Below, one piece after another: positions 12,232 through 24,074 of a stretch of 64,000 nucleotides of DNA. Made by a program: the position numbers and the translations under genes. The stretch is from Phyto melanocephala (taxonomy: Eukaryota; Arthropoda; Insecta; Diptera; Rhinophoridae), in contig OW799233.1 in the NCBI GenBank assembly GCA_941918925.1, positions 145,950,223 to 146,014,222 on the forward strand. Direction: 5' to 3'. Each line of letters begins with the position of its first letter. The first letter of the stretch is position 1. The notes below the pieces were generated by a model. The model did not search any database, was not told the origin of the DNA, and was given only the letters and a program-made list of their open reading frames with translations.

Positions 12232-14275
12232 CCGTAAAATGCATAACCGGGTACCCGTGTGTCCACTTGCAACTTTAAACTTTGCTATCTGCAAAAATAA
12301 TAGTAATAGAGTATTGAAACTTTGGTTCTAGGAAGCCCAAGTCTTTTTGAGTTGTTTTATGGAGCACTTGTGACACTAGGTTCATTGGTTCCTTAGCTCT
12401 AAGCTTCTAAAGATGACACCTACGTAAACACATAACCGGGGTACCCGTGTACCCAACAGTTTTTATATAAAAAAATGAGAAAACACGAGGCTGTTCAAAG
12501 ATTTAATCATAAATTCTTTTTTTAAATTTTTGAATATACATTAAAAAATATAATTACAAGAAAACAATATTATATAAAAAGCAATTAATGATTCCGGTCA
12601 CAAGAAATGCAGACGCAATTCGTTATTGAGTGTTCCAGGCACATTGGTTTCTTGCAAAGGCTGCTTACTTTCCGTGTTTTCCTTATCCGTTTTGTTTTCT
12701 GTATGTAGCACAAATAGTAAGATCCAGTTACTGGCTTTGTCGATCCTACTGCTGTCGATTTTGATAGACGGCTTTCGCAAATATCTTCTAGTGGTTGATT
12801 CAGACAACTTTCTATAGCTTTTTTTGTTGTGAAGTGCCTAGTTATTTGATAGTTGAGTGCACGTTGCTCATTTTTTCAGCCATTTTCCGCAGAAAAAGCT
12901 TTCGTCTATTTGCAGGGATTGGAATTATGTCGTTGTTTACATAGTACAATTTATACGCAGCCAATGCTATTATATCTAAAACGTTGAAAAATAATGACAG
13001 TGGCCATCGTTTTGTAATGTACTCTGAGAATAACTGGTCCATGACATCGACGCCACCTTTGTTTTTATTGTAAAATTCTATAATTTGTGGTTTTTCACTC
13101 TGCTACTATTCCATCATAGTGCATCATCGAAAGCAACAACACAACTTTGTTTTTTGTGAGGAACATAAGAACATATTGTAACATTTTTTCGGAAACCAAA
13201 CGTCGTTGATCCAATAGATCTAGCCCTCTGCCTATTAATTCTGCCGGAATACATGATTTACTTTTCCTAAGCGTGCCCTCTAATGTTAAATTCCAGGATA
13301 GTAAATGCTCTGCAAGCCCCAACGTTGTTACAAAATTGTCCATTGTTATATTTCGGCCGGTTTCTTTGAATTTGGCAGCTAGAACCTTCACTACTCTTTC
13401 GCCCTGTTTAGTTTCACTTCCAGATGCGGCTTGGCCGGTATATATTTGCCATGCAGTGGAAAAGAATTCGTGGCGTCACAAATCCACCAAACCTTTATTC
13501 CGTATTTTGCACGTTTCGACATACTGTTTAAAACGCGTGCGGCCACGATAAGGAAAAAGTTGTTCATCAATGGTTGTTCACTTGGCTTGTAGTAGGAAAC
13601 ACGATTGTCATTCATCATGGTCTATATATACATATATTATCGGTGCAGCTTTATCTGTTTGAATACGTATAGCCCGAGTGTTTGCATCATCAAACCTTAT
13701 GAAACGCAATAGTGCACAAAAGCGATTGTTTCCCATTACTGCGCGATGCAATGAAAAATTTCTGGCGCTCCACAAGTCTCTGACACTTTTAATACTGCTG
13801 CGGTTCGTGCCTGCCATAATAAGTATTCCAAAAAAAGCATATAACTCTGTCACTGGTGGCTTTCGTTCCATTCCTTATAAGAGTTTATTGCTTTTTTATT
13901 GGTGTGACGCATAATAATATCTACCATTTCCGAACTGATAAAACATTTCTATGTTTGTTCCGTTGACATCATTTCAGTGTGCTTTGACGCCCCACAACTT
14001 TATCGCACTATATTTTTCACTTTATCGCACTATATTTTTCACGAGTGCTTGCCGAGCGTCGTTTGGTTGGGTTGGATTTTCTTTAATTTATATAAGTATA
14101 TTGAAATATTTTTTTTTAATAATTAATATAAATATTATATTATTAAATAAAAATTAATTTGTTAATATATTAATTTAACGGTATTTAAAATTAAATATTA
14201 TAAATTTATACAATGGGGTACACGGGTACCCTGCTTATGTGTTTGTGTGGTATTTTTTGGTTATGCATTCTACGG
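12232..14275 (-). mobile_element. piggyBac-like element with both ends and TTAA target duplication
   Basis: The left end reads TTAA then CCGTAAAATGCATAACC. The right end reads GGTTATGCATTCTACGG then TTAA, its inverted repeat with one mismatch. TTAA duplication is the hallmark of piggyBac insertion. Just inside both ends lie palindrome-like gggtacccgtgtaccc motifs (12246, 12437, 14216). The 2044-bp element holds a broken transposase on the minus strand. Its length is near that of an autonomous piggyBac, so it decayed by point mutation rather than by large deletion. Confidence 0.8.
12585..13871 (-). pseudogene. Broken piggyBac-like transposase
   Basis: Read on the minus strand from 13871 downwards, pieces in shifting frames give the piggyBac order: ELYAFFGILIMAGTNRS and FRFIRFDD-like N-terminal core; KYGIKVWWICDATNSFPLHG with the first catalytic Asp; RNITMDNFVTTLGLAEHLL with the second; then GGVDVMDQLFSEY with the third (only in a shifted frame), RWPLSLFFNVLDI, and a C-terminal remnant NCVCISCDRNH of the cysteine-rich domain before a stop at 12585. 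At least three frame changes or stops separate these pieces, so it cannot make an active enzyme. All three catalytic aspartates remain, suggesting recent decay. Confidence 0.8.
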
Positions 14276-14496
14276 TTAAAAGAAAAATTAAGTGAAATAG
14301 AAAAAAATGCAACTATTGACAACCGCTTCATTGCCATGTTTTCGCTTCAAAAATTTCTGTGTAATGAAGTATGCCGTCAGCGTTCGATAGTATAATAGCT
14401 AAACCCAAAGTATGCCATACACATGTCTTAAGACAAATATGCGTGTCTAATAAGCCTTTTAGGCTTACTTGAAACAAGAAATAATAATATTTAATA

Positions 14497-15045
14497 CTAC
14501 CTGACCCGGTCCGTGTTACTGGCCCTAAGCAAACATTAGTGTTGTATTACCACACGATTTAAATTGAGCTTTTAACGAAATTTACGGCCTTCAAATAAAA
14601 ATCCATGGAATACCTACCTATCATAAAGTTTTTTTTAGAGAATAACTTACATATGGTATAGGTATGGGCTCAATTAATAAAGAAGCGCATGTATTTAAAG
14701 CAAATTAGAAATTATATTTATTTATTACTTCATCTTAAGGCCAGCGGAGGGACAATGGTTTTTTTTTTTATTTTGTTTTTAAAAACATGATAACGGCTTT
14801 AAAAAAAATAAAATCAAAAAAGACAAACAAAATAAATATATGTATGTATATGTCATTGGTGGTGCAATATGAAAATTAAATTTTGCCACCCCCTCCGCCC
14901 GCAGACCGAAAATAAAAAATCAGACTTCACAGTGTCGCCTAAAAATCCTAAACATTCCCTGAAAATTTCATCAAAATCGGTTTAGCCTTTTTGGGTCCAT
15001 ACGTTCATACATACATACATACATCCTGTTTTATATGTATAGATT
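14497..15045 (+). repeat. RTE/SINE-like interspersed repeat
   Basis: It opens with acctgacccggtccgtgttactggcc and closes with aaaatttcatcaaaatcggtttagcc, a (CATA)n run and cctgttttatatgtatagat. This 3' region is of the type found at the ends of RTE-class non-LTR retrotransposons and their SINE partners in insects. No reverse transcriptase is encoded. Confidence 0.5.
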
Positions 15046-15109
15046 TAACAATATTCCCTGGACCTCCATTCGTATTTAATTTTTCTCAAAATGATTAAAT
15101 ATAAATATG

Positions 15110-15560
15110 CGATTCTATTGAAATATTGCCATCGAATATTGTTTACAAGTGCTCGATTGGGTTTAAAGTAGGACTATGCAGAGGCCATTCCAATTTGCTA
15201 ATATTATCGTTTCTAAAATAATTGTTAACCACTTTACTCGTATGTTTGCGATCATCGCCTACTGAAAGATAAAATCTCCCAAGCACATTTCATTTCTACT
15301 TCTAACATTTTCTTTTAAAATAATAAAATGCTAAACAGTCATTCTAGCGTCGACTTTTACCAGTCCACCTACACCTTTTGACGAGAATCAGCCTCAACCC
15401 ATTTGACTTTTTCCACTATGCCTAACTGAGTGGGTGATGTTTTTTGACTCAAGCCTTTGTGATGGCCTATACCCCACTCATGTTTAACGTTTTTTATTTT
15501 TGAGTTTGAATTTTTATCCATCCGACCATATCCCTAGTCACTTATTTTGTCTTCCCGTTT
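15110..15560 (-). pseudogene. Tc1-type transposase remnant
   Basis: On the minus strand the translated fragments read DDRKHTSKVVNNYFRNDNI, LEWPLHSPTLNPIEHL and, earlier, VDARMTV-like sequence. These match the conserved Tc1 order with the second Asp (DNDPKHTS motif) and the final Glu of the DDE triad (SPDLNPIE motif). Stops and frame changes interrupt it, and the N-terminal DNA-binding part is missing. Confidence 0.75.
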
Positions 15561-15876
15561 TCCATATGGAGCGCACAACATGCCAACTGGGTGTATACCT
15601 GTCATAGGTTTAGGCTTGTAGTGCCCCTCCTTTTCAACCTAATCTAACCTATTTTGTCTTTAGCACTGTAAAATAAAAATGATCCAAATTTTCTTTTTTA
15701 CAAAGAGAACAAAACAATTTCAGGTATAGCGGAATTGTAAAATTGTTTTTGTGTAAAGTCTCTTATAATTGATACCCTTCTCCTACAACATATTCAATTG
15801 CACTTTATAATGTTATTGTAATTTTATAATAAAACTAGCATTTAGTTTGAGTACATAAGGGTTAAAAAGTAATATA

Positions 15877-16319
15877 AAGGGTGGTTATATTTTAACGTCA
15901 AGTTTTTTTTTCTCCATTTTATTCGACATTTCTCAATTTCAGACCATGGAAAGACACACAAACTTGCAACGCGTTAAAATATTTAAATTTCAGCAAAACA
16001 GGCCTGTATGAAATATGAAAACATCTGTGAATGCCATCTTAATTCGTTGAATGCGAAACATTGCTGTTTTTTGCGATAGTGTGGCAAAAGAGCAGTCAAT
16101 CTCGACTCATCATCGTGCCCAACAATTGAACATCAACAATGTCAATTTGGACCATCGGATGAAAGTGTACCGCCGAGGTCGAGGCGGCCATTTGGCCGAT
16201 GTTTTGTTCCATACATAATTGAACCATTCCAATATTATCAAAAAAAAATTACAATAATTTCCTAAATAATTTGTGTTTTATTTAAAATCGACATCGGTCC
16301 TTAAAATTTAACCACCCTT
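15877..16319 (+). mobile_element. Internally deleted mariner-type element
   Basis: The ends AAGGGTGGTTATATTTTAAC and TTAAAATTTAACCACCCTT form inverted repeats flanked by TA. Inside, an ATG at 15946 starts MERHTNLQRVKIFKF, the usual mariner transposase N-terminus. After a deletion, the later part (tgcgatagtgtggcaaaagagcagtcaatctcgactc) matches the same relic at 23210-23817 on the opposite strand. At 443 bp it is a non-autonomous deletion derivative. Confidence 0.75.
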
Positions 16320-16956
16320 TATTTATAAGTAGCAATTTTTCGAATTCGTTTTCTTCAAACAAATCTATGTGTTTACTTTGTTAATTCTACTGAACCTAAA
16401 TTAATTTCATATTAATGGGAGAATATTGTTATTTCTAAATGTCTAGTGTAACTTAAAGTAAAATATTTAATATTCTGAAGCAATATATTTTTTGTTGCAA
16501 TCTCTTGCACATATACTACTACATTTGCAAATCACACAAAGTAAACACTCATATCCATGGCCTTCGTAAAAATATTACAAAATGTTTTTAGGTTTTATTG
16601 TATTATTTTGTAAACAAATAAGTAAACATATAAATTCATAATTGTTTAGTAAAAGTTTTTATTTCTGTATGTATTTGTGTAGGGTGTAGGCTGAAATATA
16701 CTCATCTGCAGTTACATATGTACATGGGATCCTTTAAGCTTTTGCAATTATTTTTAGATTTACATAACATACGTATATTTTGGTGTAACTAAAATTAAAA
16801 ATTCAACCACACTTTCATATTTATTTATGGTATTTGCGTATAACAATTTGTTTGTTTCTCTTAATACTTTTGTTAAAATGTATTTATATACACGTGTACA
16901 ACACACAAATATGTAGAAATACTTTTTAGCTTAAAACATTTCTTTTATTTTTTTAG

Positions 16957-17116
16957 GGTGTACCAGTTACCCAGAACGTCTCTTGGGGCATTATAATTTC
17001 AACACGTTCTTTGGTATTGCAGCGCGTTGCACGAGTACATGCTGGTTTGTATGCCTGTTCAGCTGCCAACGATCGGGGCGAAACAACCAGTGCCATGGTG
17101 AATCTTAGAATACGCT
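16957..17116 (+). CDS. Side-like protein, exon encoding second half of an Ig domain
   Basis: The exon follows ttttttag and joins the previous exon in phase 0. It ends with a single T before gtaagt (phase 1), and the next exon supplies AT to make Tyr. It encodes 53 residues including GVPVTQNVSWGIIISTRSL and ARVHAGLYACSAANDRGE. The YAC cysteine completes the disulfide with the cysteine of the exon at 10458. The junction product RIRYAPVC at the next splice is typical of linkers between Side-family Ig domains. Confidence 0.93.
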
Positions 17117-17671
17117 GTAAGTAAACATAACTATATAAATAAATATTCTTTATCATTATTTTTTTATACTCTTTAAATTAAATTTCGGTAAATATTAAAA
17201 GAAAACAAAAAATCCTTTTTCGAATAAATTTCATATTGCTTGTGCATCAAGTCGATCAAAAATTGCAATTGTAAAAATACATAAAATATTTTTATATACA
17301 TATTTATAAAAGGATTTGTAGCAAATATATATTTGCATTTACATTTTGTTCACAACACAATAATTATCATTATTATTTTGTTAGTTATTGAAATGTAAAT
17401 GAGCATCGATTGAAAACATTTGCATACAATTTTTTATATTTGCTTTTGCTGAATTATTTGTATTTTATTCAAATTGTTTATACATGCGAAACAATAAATA
17501 AATTAAAATTATACATGCAGCCTTATGTATAAATTTTGATTATAATTAGATTGATGCTGATTGATATATTATGATGATATGTCAAACCACGAATGGTATT
17601 AAATCAAATTTTTTCCTAATATTGAATGTAACGAACTTAGTTTTTAGTTACTAAAATGTTACATTGTTCTA

Positions 17672-18570
17672 AAGGGTGATTTTTTAGCTGTTATCTTTCG
17701 GCAACACTGGTTTAAACAGCTGACGCACGTTTAGTATTTTGTTTCGCTGTCAAACATCTTCAGTTTGGTCTATAATTTAGCCATGAATCGTCTTACAAAC
17801 GAACAACGCTTGCAAATTATTGAATTTTATTATCAAAATGCGTGCTCTATTAAGAAAGTTCATCGCGCGCTTCTTATCGAAAAATTGTGTTCAGCGACTA
17901 AGCTAATTTTTGGCTCAATGGGTACGTTAATAAGCAGAATTTTCAATTTTGGAGTGAATATCAGCCAGAAGTATTGCAAGAGCTATTGGGCAGGTGGCAT
18001 CATTGGACCGTACTTCAAAGATGATGCGAATCGTAACGTAACTGTGAATAGTGAGCGCTACCGTGAGATGATATCCAACTTTTTTTTTGCCCAAAATGCA
18101 TGAGCTTGACTTGCGTGACATGTGGTTTCAATAAGACGGTGCCATATGCCACACAGCATGCTTTACAATGGACTTATTGAGAGGCGAGTTCGGTGAACAT
18201 TTTACTTCACGTTCGGGACCGGTCATTTGGCCGCCTAGATAGTGCGATTTAACTCCTCTAGACTATTTTTTATGGAGCTATGTTAAAGCTCATGTCTATA
18301 CACACATGCCCGCTTTAATTGACGCATTGGAAGACAATATTGAAGCATTTATTTATGAGATACCGGCCGAAATGTTGGAAAGAGTACGCCAAAATTGGAC
18401 TAAGCGCATGGACCATTTGAGGCGCAGTCATGGTCAACATTTGCATAAAATATTCTTTAAACATTAAATTATATGGACCATACTATCGATTTAAATAAAG
18501 ATTTCATGAATTTTTCTGAACTTTATGTGTTTTTTTTTTAATTTTCCTATAGCTCTTAAAAAATCACGCT
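17672..18570 (+). mobile_element. Mariner-type element, near full span
   Basis: The left end AAGGGTGATTTTTTAGCTGTTATC and right end ...agctcttaaaaaatcacgct are imperfect inverted repeats. A TA precedes the left end and follows the right end. The element spans about 900 bp with a partly deleted transposase inside. A full mariner of this type is about 1.3 kb, so roughly 400 bp is missing from the middle. Confidence 0.8.
17783..18467 (+). pseudogene. Broken mariner transposase
   Basis: The ATG at 17783 starts MNRLTNEQRLQIIEFYYQN, the helix-turn-helix end of mariner transposases. After a deletion, sequence resumes with WAGGIIGPYFKDDANRNVTV and, in another frame, WFQ-stop-DGA around the second catalytic Asp. 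It ends with AEMLERVRQNWTKRMDHL and a stop at 18465-18467. An in-frame stop, a frameshift and the deletion make it non-functional. Confidence 0.85.
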
Positions 18571-20460
18571 ATATATAAATTTTACTTTAAAGCAAAAAAA
18601 TACAAATAATTTATGTTTTTATTTGGTAGAACATGATATATTTGATTGTCTGCGCCCTTGGCGAGTAGGCGTGGTGCAAGAAACAAAAATTAAAATAAAA
18701 ATTGGTTACAGACCATTTTTGGTTTCGTTTGAAGTGAATATTTATCTGTTTACTTCTTTCGTAAGCTGCTTGCCTAATAGTTCTAAAAAAAATATGTTTG
18801 AGGCTGAGAGTACAATACTGTGGTGCAGGGAAGTTCTCAATCAAGCTTCGAAATGGCAGCCACTGTGACTAAAACTAAGCTAAAACATCTTCGGTTTTTC
18901 TTTGACACACTCTTTATCAACACAAACCAAATGTGGACTTATACAGCGGGAAGTTTTTACATTCAGCAACTTCTGAGGAATTTATTTTTATTTCTACGTA
19001 CTGTTAATAAAAATATTAGTTAGTTTTCTATTAAATAAATTTTTGCTAAATCAAAAGAAATAAGAAGTTTTTAGATTTTACCCTTTCAAGCCTTCCATTA
19101 TGATGTGTGGTCCTTGATTATGTCTAGGTTTTGCTGTTTAAGCTTTTTCGAGTTATGGCTTCCAGATGTAGCCCGACTTTAAATCTACTGTTAACCAACT
19201 TTTCAAATGATATTTTGCAGTTTCTGATGACATAAATTTTCGAAAGAAACATCGTGCTTTGAATCTCAGAATAACAGTAACTTTTCCATGACAGTTGTGA
19301 AGCATTAAAATAAGGTATTACTAGCGCTCCAGCAATTCAAAAATAGGACGAAATTTGTAGTTAATTCATTTATTTTGATCAAAAAGTTACGTACTTAGAA
19401 TTGTATGAAAAGTAACAAAAAGGTCTTGATTTGTTTCACTGCAATAATAAATTTTATATAAAGAAATTTTTTACTGAACTAAAATAAAAACGTACATGCT
19501 GACATACATCTCTGAGAACAACTTATATGGGTTGAATAGTTACCACACATGGGTGTAGCAGCACTGCCCACCATTTTGTTTTTAGCAATAAGAAGAGAAT
19601 CAGAGCTTGTTGCAACCACGTCTGGTTTACGTTCTGTTTCACAAATACTTGTCACGTTATTTCTCGAATCAAAGACAATTTCTAATTTGAAATATTCAAG
19701 TGACTTTCTAAACTCATTTCATAGAGTGGCAACTGAAAAACTAGGCTAAGCTACTTTATGCGTATTATATGCTAAATGAGCTTGGCTTGACATGTATTAA
19801 TTGTTATGATATAGAAGAAGAAATATCATTGCATTAACGAGATATTTAAGTAAATTAGATAACATAAATGGTTTAACATTTTAATATTATTATTAAATGC
19901 TTATTGTCTCCTAATCTAGGATTCGGTATTAAAATTACAGGGTTAAAATTACAGTACCGAAAATTTGTTAAGTTATTTACTCTATAAATTGTATAACTTT
20001 TCCAAGAAAAAAATCATCAAAGTAAAGATATGTAAGCATTTTTGCGTTAATAATCAAGTAGAGTCCGAATATATCCGTTATATGAATATATTTGTATGCA
20101 CACATACGTAAAACTACAATTGTGTATACATACTTATGTGTATGTATATTTGTATAGCGCGAATGTATTTTTGTGTATATAATTAAAGTAATTGAAAGTA
20201 AACACTGATGAATGATATGCCAACCGCAATATATGCGTTATAGTAATTTAAACAAATATACACAATCGAATACAATGTAATAAATTACACAACAGGGGAA
20301 ATGTCTATGCATTTAGACTTACCCTGCATACATATACATATCAAAGTAATTACTTGAAATTTTCTGTATACGTATTATAAATAAAAATTTTAACGAATCA
20401 GACAACTTTCATGAAAATTTCTTATTCGTTTACAAAGGAAACTGAAAGTTCATATTAAAA

Positions 20461-20523
20461 ATGTCTTCAATGCGAACAGTTGCACTTATGGCTTTACTTT
20501 GCATTTTGATGAGCACAATTTGA
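20461..20523 (+). CDS. Tentative 20-residue signal-peptide-like open frame
   Basis: The frame reads MSSMRTVALMALLCILMSTI before a stop: two polar residues, an Arg, then a hydrophobic core, which is the layout of a secretory signal peptide. About 85 bases upstream lies TATAAATA (20376) followed 24 bases later by a TCAGAC that could be an initiator. No mature peptide follows in frame. It could be a truncated gene for a small secreted peptide, the first exon of one, or chance. Confidence 0.15.
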   Translation: MSSMRTVALMALLCILMSTI

Positions 20524-20801
20524 CTTCATTTTTTACTAAAAATAAAGTTGCCCAGAATATTACATACACAGACTTAAAAGGCAATAGTTAAAAGTTATTA
20601 TTATTGTTAATTTAAAATAAAATTATTTCTTTATAATATACATAAATTGTATTCCTTAGAGTAAATTTTAAAAACTATTTCATAATTATTCAAAACTAGC
20701 TATCCTATCGACATACATACCATATCCAACGTACTCTGAAATTGGTTGGTCGACCCTTTTTGCAGTTAGTTGTGACATCAAAGTGTACATTTCCTTTTAT
20801 A

Positions 20802-21443
20802 TATATACTAGAAAAGACCGGCGCGCGTTGCTACGCCCCTTAATGAATAAAAATGCATTCTGAATTTTAATTGAATATCAAGTTAAAAAAGCTAAAAATT
20901 ATAACTTTTTTTAAAGGGCGTGGTACTGCTTACATTTCTAATCACGAAATTGTGGAATCATGACAGCTCAATAGGGGTGCAAAGTTTCAGAAAAATCGGT
21001 CCAGTGCAAGTATCCAAAATAATAACTTTTTTTATGGGCTTGGCCCTGTCCACTTTTCTAATCACGAAATTGTATAATCATGAGAGCTCAATGTGTGTGT
21101 GAAAAGTTGTAAAAAAATCGGTGAAGTGTAAGTAGCTGAAAAAGATAACTTTTTTTTATAGGCGTGGCAGTGCCCACATTTATAATTACGAAGCTGTATA
21201 GTCATGACAGCTCAATATGTGGGCAAAGTTTCAGAAAAATCGGTCAAGTGAGAGTAGCTAAAAATGATAACTAATTTTTTATGGGCGTGGCCCGCCCACT
21301 TTTTTCCACCCATAAACACTCCCTGGTATGTGTACAACAACTTGTTAAAGTCTGAGTCCGATCGGTTTTACAGTTTCGGAGTCTATAGCTAACACATACA
21401 CACAAACACACACAAACACAGTTTCACTTTTATATACATAGAT
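20802..21443 (+). repeat. Interspersed repeat with four ~120-bp tandem units (copy 2)
   Basis: It has the same start (accggcgcgcgttgctacgcccct), unit sequence and gtttcacttttatatacatagat end as the copies at 4795 and 41428, but four units instead of six. The difference in unit number fits unequal exchange or deletion between units. Confidence 0.7.
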
Positions 21444-22399
21444 ATAAAGGTGATAAAACAAATTTACAATTTTTGTTGAACCATATTCCTATACTAATTT
21501 CTAAGTAGTTTTGGTAGGCAACAATGTCATTTTACTTTCTGCAAACATCAAAAAATTACTTTTTTATAAATATCGTTAAAATATTACATTCATGCGTAAA
21601 TGCTAGGTTATATACATATAGCATATACATATAATAGTTTTTTTGCGTTAAAACCCAACTTTATCCACATTGTTGAGTACCCGGGTACCCATACACTATA
21701 ATGTATTAATAATCAATATTTTTATGATATAAAATTAAATTTTTTATTAAAAATATCAAATGATATTTATGTTAAAATATCGTTTTTTATACCCGCCACC
21801 AAAAAAATGGTGGGGGTATATTCATTTTGTCATTCCGCTTGTAACACATCGAAATATCCATTTTAGACCCCATAAAGTATATATACTCTGAATCAGGGTT
21901 TGATTTGATGACGATCTAGCTATGTCCGTCCGTCTGTCCGCCTGTCCGTCTGTTGAAAGCTTGATAGAGGTCGCACCGAAAAAGCTAGGGGGCTCACATT
22001 TTGCCAGAATCTTTCTTATAGACAAGGTCTGTTTGGTATTGAAAATGCGCTAAATCGGAATATTAGGAAGTGAGTTATAGCTCGAAATGCAAGAGTAGGT
22101 CAAAAAATCCGGGTCCTTCGAACATCGAATAAAATAGAATTGTGTCCAAACGCATTAACATACAGTCATGAAACTTCGAATATATATTTCTCGAGCCAAA
22201 GCAATATCTCTCCCCAAAAATTGCTTATATCTATACATTAAGAAAGGAGTTATAGATAAAAATGTACGAAAATTTATACCGCGCAGTGTATTATTCAGAA
22301 TATTTAAAATCTAAAACCTAATAAAACGGACAAAATTAGATGTGCAACTCTAAAATTTTGCACACTTTGCTTTTTGGTGAGAGGCTTTTGTGTAACGGA

Positions 22400-23190
22400 A
22401 AATCAATGTGCCACACCCACTTTTACGCCCACCTCCCATATAACGTTTTACCTAATATTCATATAATTTCTCTATTAATAAAGATTTTGGAATAATAAAG
22501 GACTATATTGAAACACCTCAGTTGTACTCATTAGCAAAAACAACTTTGATACGTCTACTATAACGCCCACTTTTCACGTTATCTACCTTTAATGAAATTT
22601 AAAAGCTGATAAAACCGCCTAAATTAGAGGTATGATGATAAAATTTGCTACGTATATCTCTCTAGGCAATGTTATTACTGGGCCAGAAAACTAAGGTGGC
22701 ACACCCACTTTTACGCCCACCTCCCATATAACGTTTTAACAGAAATTTATATAATTTCTCTATTAATAGAGATTTTGGAATAATCAAGGACTATATTAAA
22801 ATACCTTTGTTTTACTCATTAGCAAAAACAACTTTGACACGCCTTCTATAACGCCCACTTTTCACGTTATCTACCGCTAATGAAATTTAAAAACTCATAA
22901 AACCGACAAACTTAGAGGTATGATGATAAAATTTGCTACATATATCCTTCTAATCAGTGTAATTGTTGTGCCAAAAAGTTTAGGTGTTACGCCCACTTTA
23001 ACGCCTACCTCCCATATAACGGTTTATTTTAAATTCATGTAATTTCTCTATTGACAAAGTTTTTGGGAAAGTAAAGGGCTATATTGAAATATCTAAGTTG
23101 TATTTATTAGCAGAAACCTTATTGACACGCCTATTTTAACGCATACTTTCACTAAAGGACTAAATTTACGAAAAAAATTTACTATCATAT
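22400..23190 (+). repeat. Tandem ~285-bp units inside the helentron-like repeat
   Basis: The block cacttttacgcccacctccc begins units at about 22415, 22694 and 22990. Each is followed by a tctctatta-containing segment, a ggactatatt segment and a second acgcccacttt motif. The third unit is cut short where the mariner relic begins. The copy at 7338 holds a single unit. Confidence 0.7.
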
Positions 23191-23209
23191 CGAAGTTATT
23201 AACGGTGCT

Positions 23210-23817
23210 TACATTTTAACGGCCGATGTTGATTTTAAATAAAACACAAATTATTTAAGAAATTATTATCATTTCTTTTTACATTGATAATATTTGTATG
23301 GTTCAATTATGTATTTAACAAAATATCGGCCAAATGGCCCCCCTATCCTTGGAGCCATTCCTCTATCTGATGGTCCAAATTTTCAATGACATTGTTGATG
23401 CTCAATTGTTGGGCATGATGATGAGTCGAGGTTGACTGCTCTTTTGCCACACTATCGCAAAAAACAGCAATGGTTTCCATTCAACGAACTAAGAAGGCAT
23501 TCACAGATTTTCTAACATTTTATACAGACCTGTTTTGCAGAAATTTAAATATTTTTTTACAATTCTCCCGATTGTGGGCGAATTTGAACGATTATGTTGA
23601 TCAAAAGAATTACGAAGGGCACAAAATGCATTTTGTTTTGAACGCCCATTTTTATAAAAAACCTGAATAACTTTAAAGCGTTGCTCATTTGCGTATCTTT
23701 CCACGGATCAAATTGAGTAAGTTTGAGATTGGGAAATGTCAAATGAAATGCAGAAAACAAATTTAAAGACTAGGCTTAGTTCACCTTCAACATGGGCCCT
23801 TAAAATTTAACCACCCT
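23210..23817 (-). mobile_element. Mariner-type relic nested in the helentron-like repeat
   Basis: The right end ttaaaatttaaccaccct matches the terminal repeat of the element at 15877-16319. The left end cttacattttaacgg is a degraded counterpart. On the minus strand MERYANEQRFKVIQVFYKNG starts a mariner transposase N-terminus (23704 downwards), continues for 67 codons and stops. The later part is non-coding decay that matches the 15877 element. The helentron sequence continues on both sides. Confidence 0.75.
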
Positions 23818-24074
23818 CAACAAAGAAAGTGATACATATTTTATTATAAAGAGATTATTCTATAGCGATTAACAAAATAATAAATATTATGCTTTAAATG
23901 TACACAAAATTGGTGGTGGGTATAAAAGATTCGGCACAGCCGAATATAGTGCTCTTACTTGTTAAACTTTGAATTGCATAACGGCCAAAATTTAAAAAAA
24001 ATTTTTTTTTGGGACAGTATTTTTTAATATCACAGTTGCACATATTTGGTCATACATGATATGTTTTTATTCGG

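Larger units (their letters stand above)
10562..16956 (+). other. Intron between the two halves of an Ig domain (6.4 kb)
   Basis: It begins gtaagt and ends ttttttag, phase 0. It contains a piggyBac-like fragment (11815), an intact-ended piggyBac-like element (12232-14275), an RTE/SINE-like repeat (14497), a Tc1 remnant (15110) and a deleted mariner (15877). The stretches 10562-11800, 15561-15876 and 16320-16956 show nothing beyond AT-rich sequence. Confidence 0.8.
21784..23963 (+). mobile_element. Helentron-like repeat, full copy with 3' hairpin
   Basis: It starts tttttatacccgccaccaaaaaaatggtggg and ends ggtgggtataaaagATTCGGCACAGCCGAATatagtgctcttacttgtt. The hairpin lies close to the end, as in helentron/DINE elements, and the element sits between T-rich flanks. 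It contains about 2.7 tandem units of roughly 285 bp (22400-23190) and a nested mariner relic. It encodes no helicase or Rep protein and is therefore non-autonomous. Confidence 0.65.
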
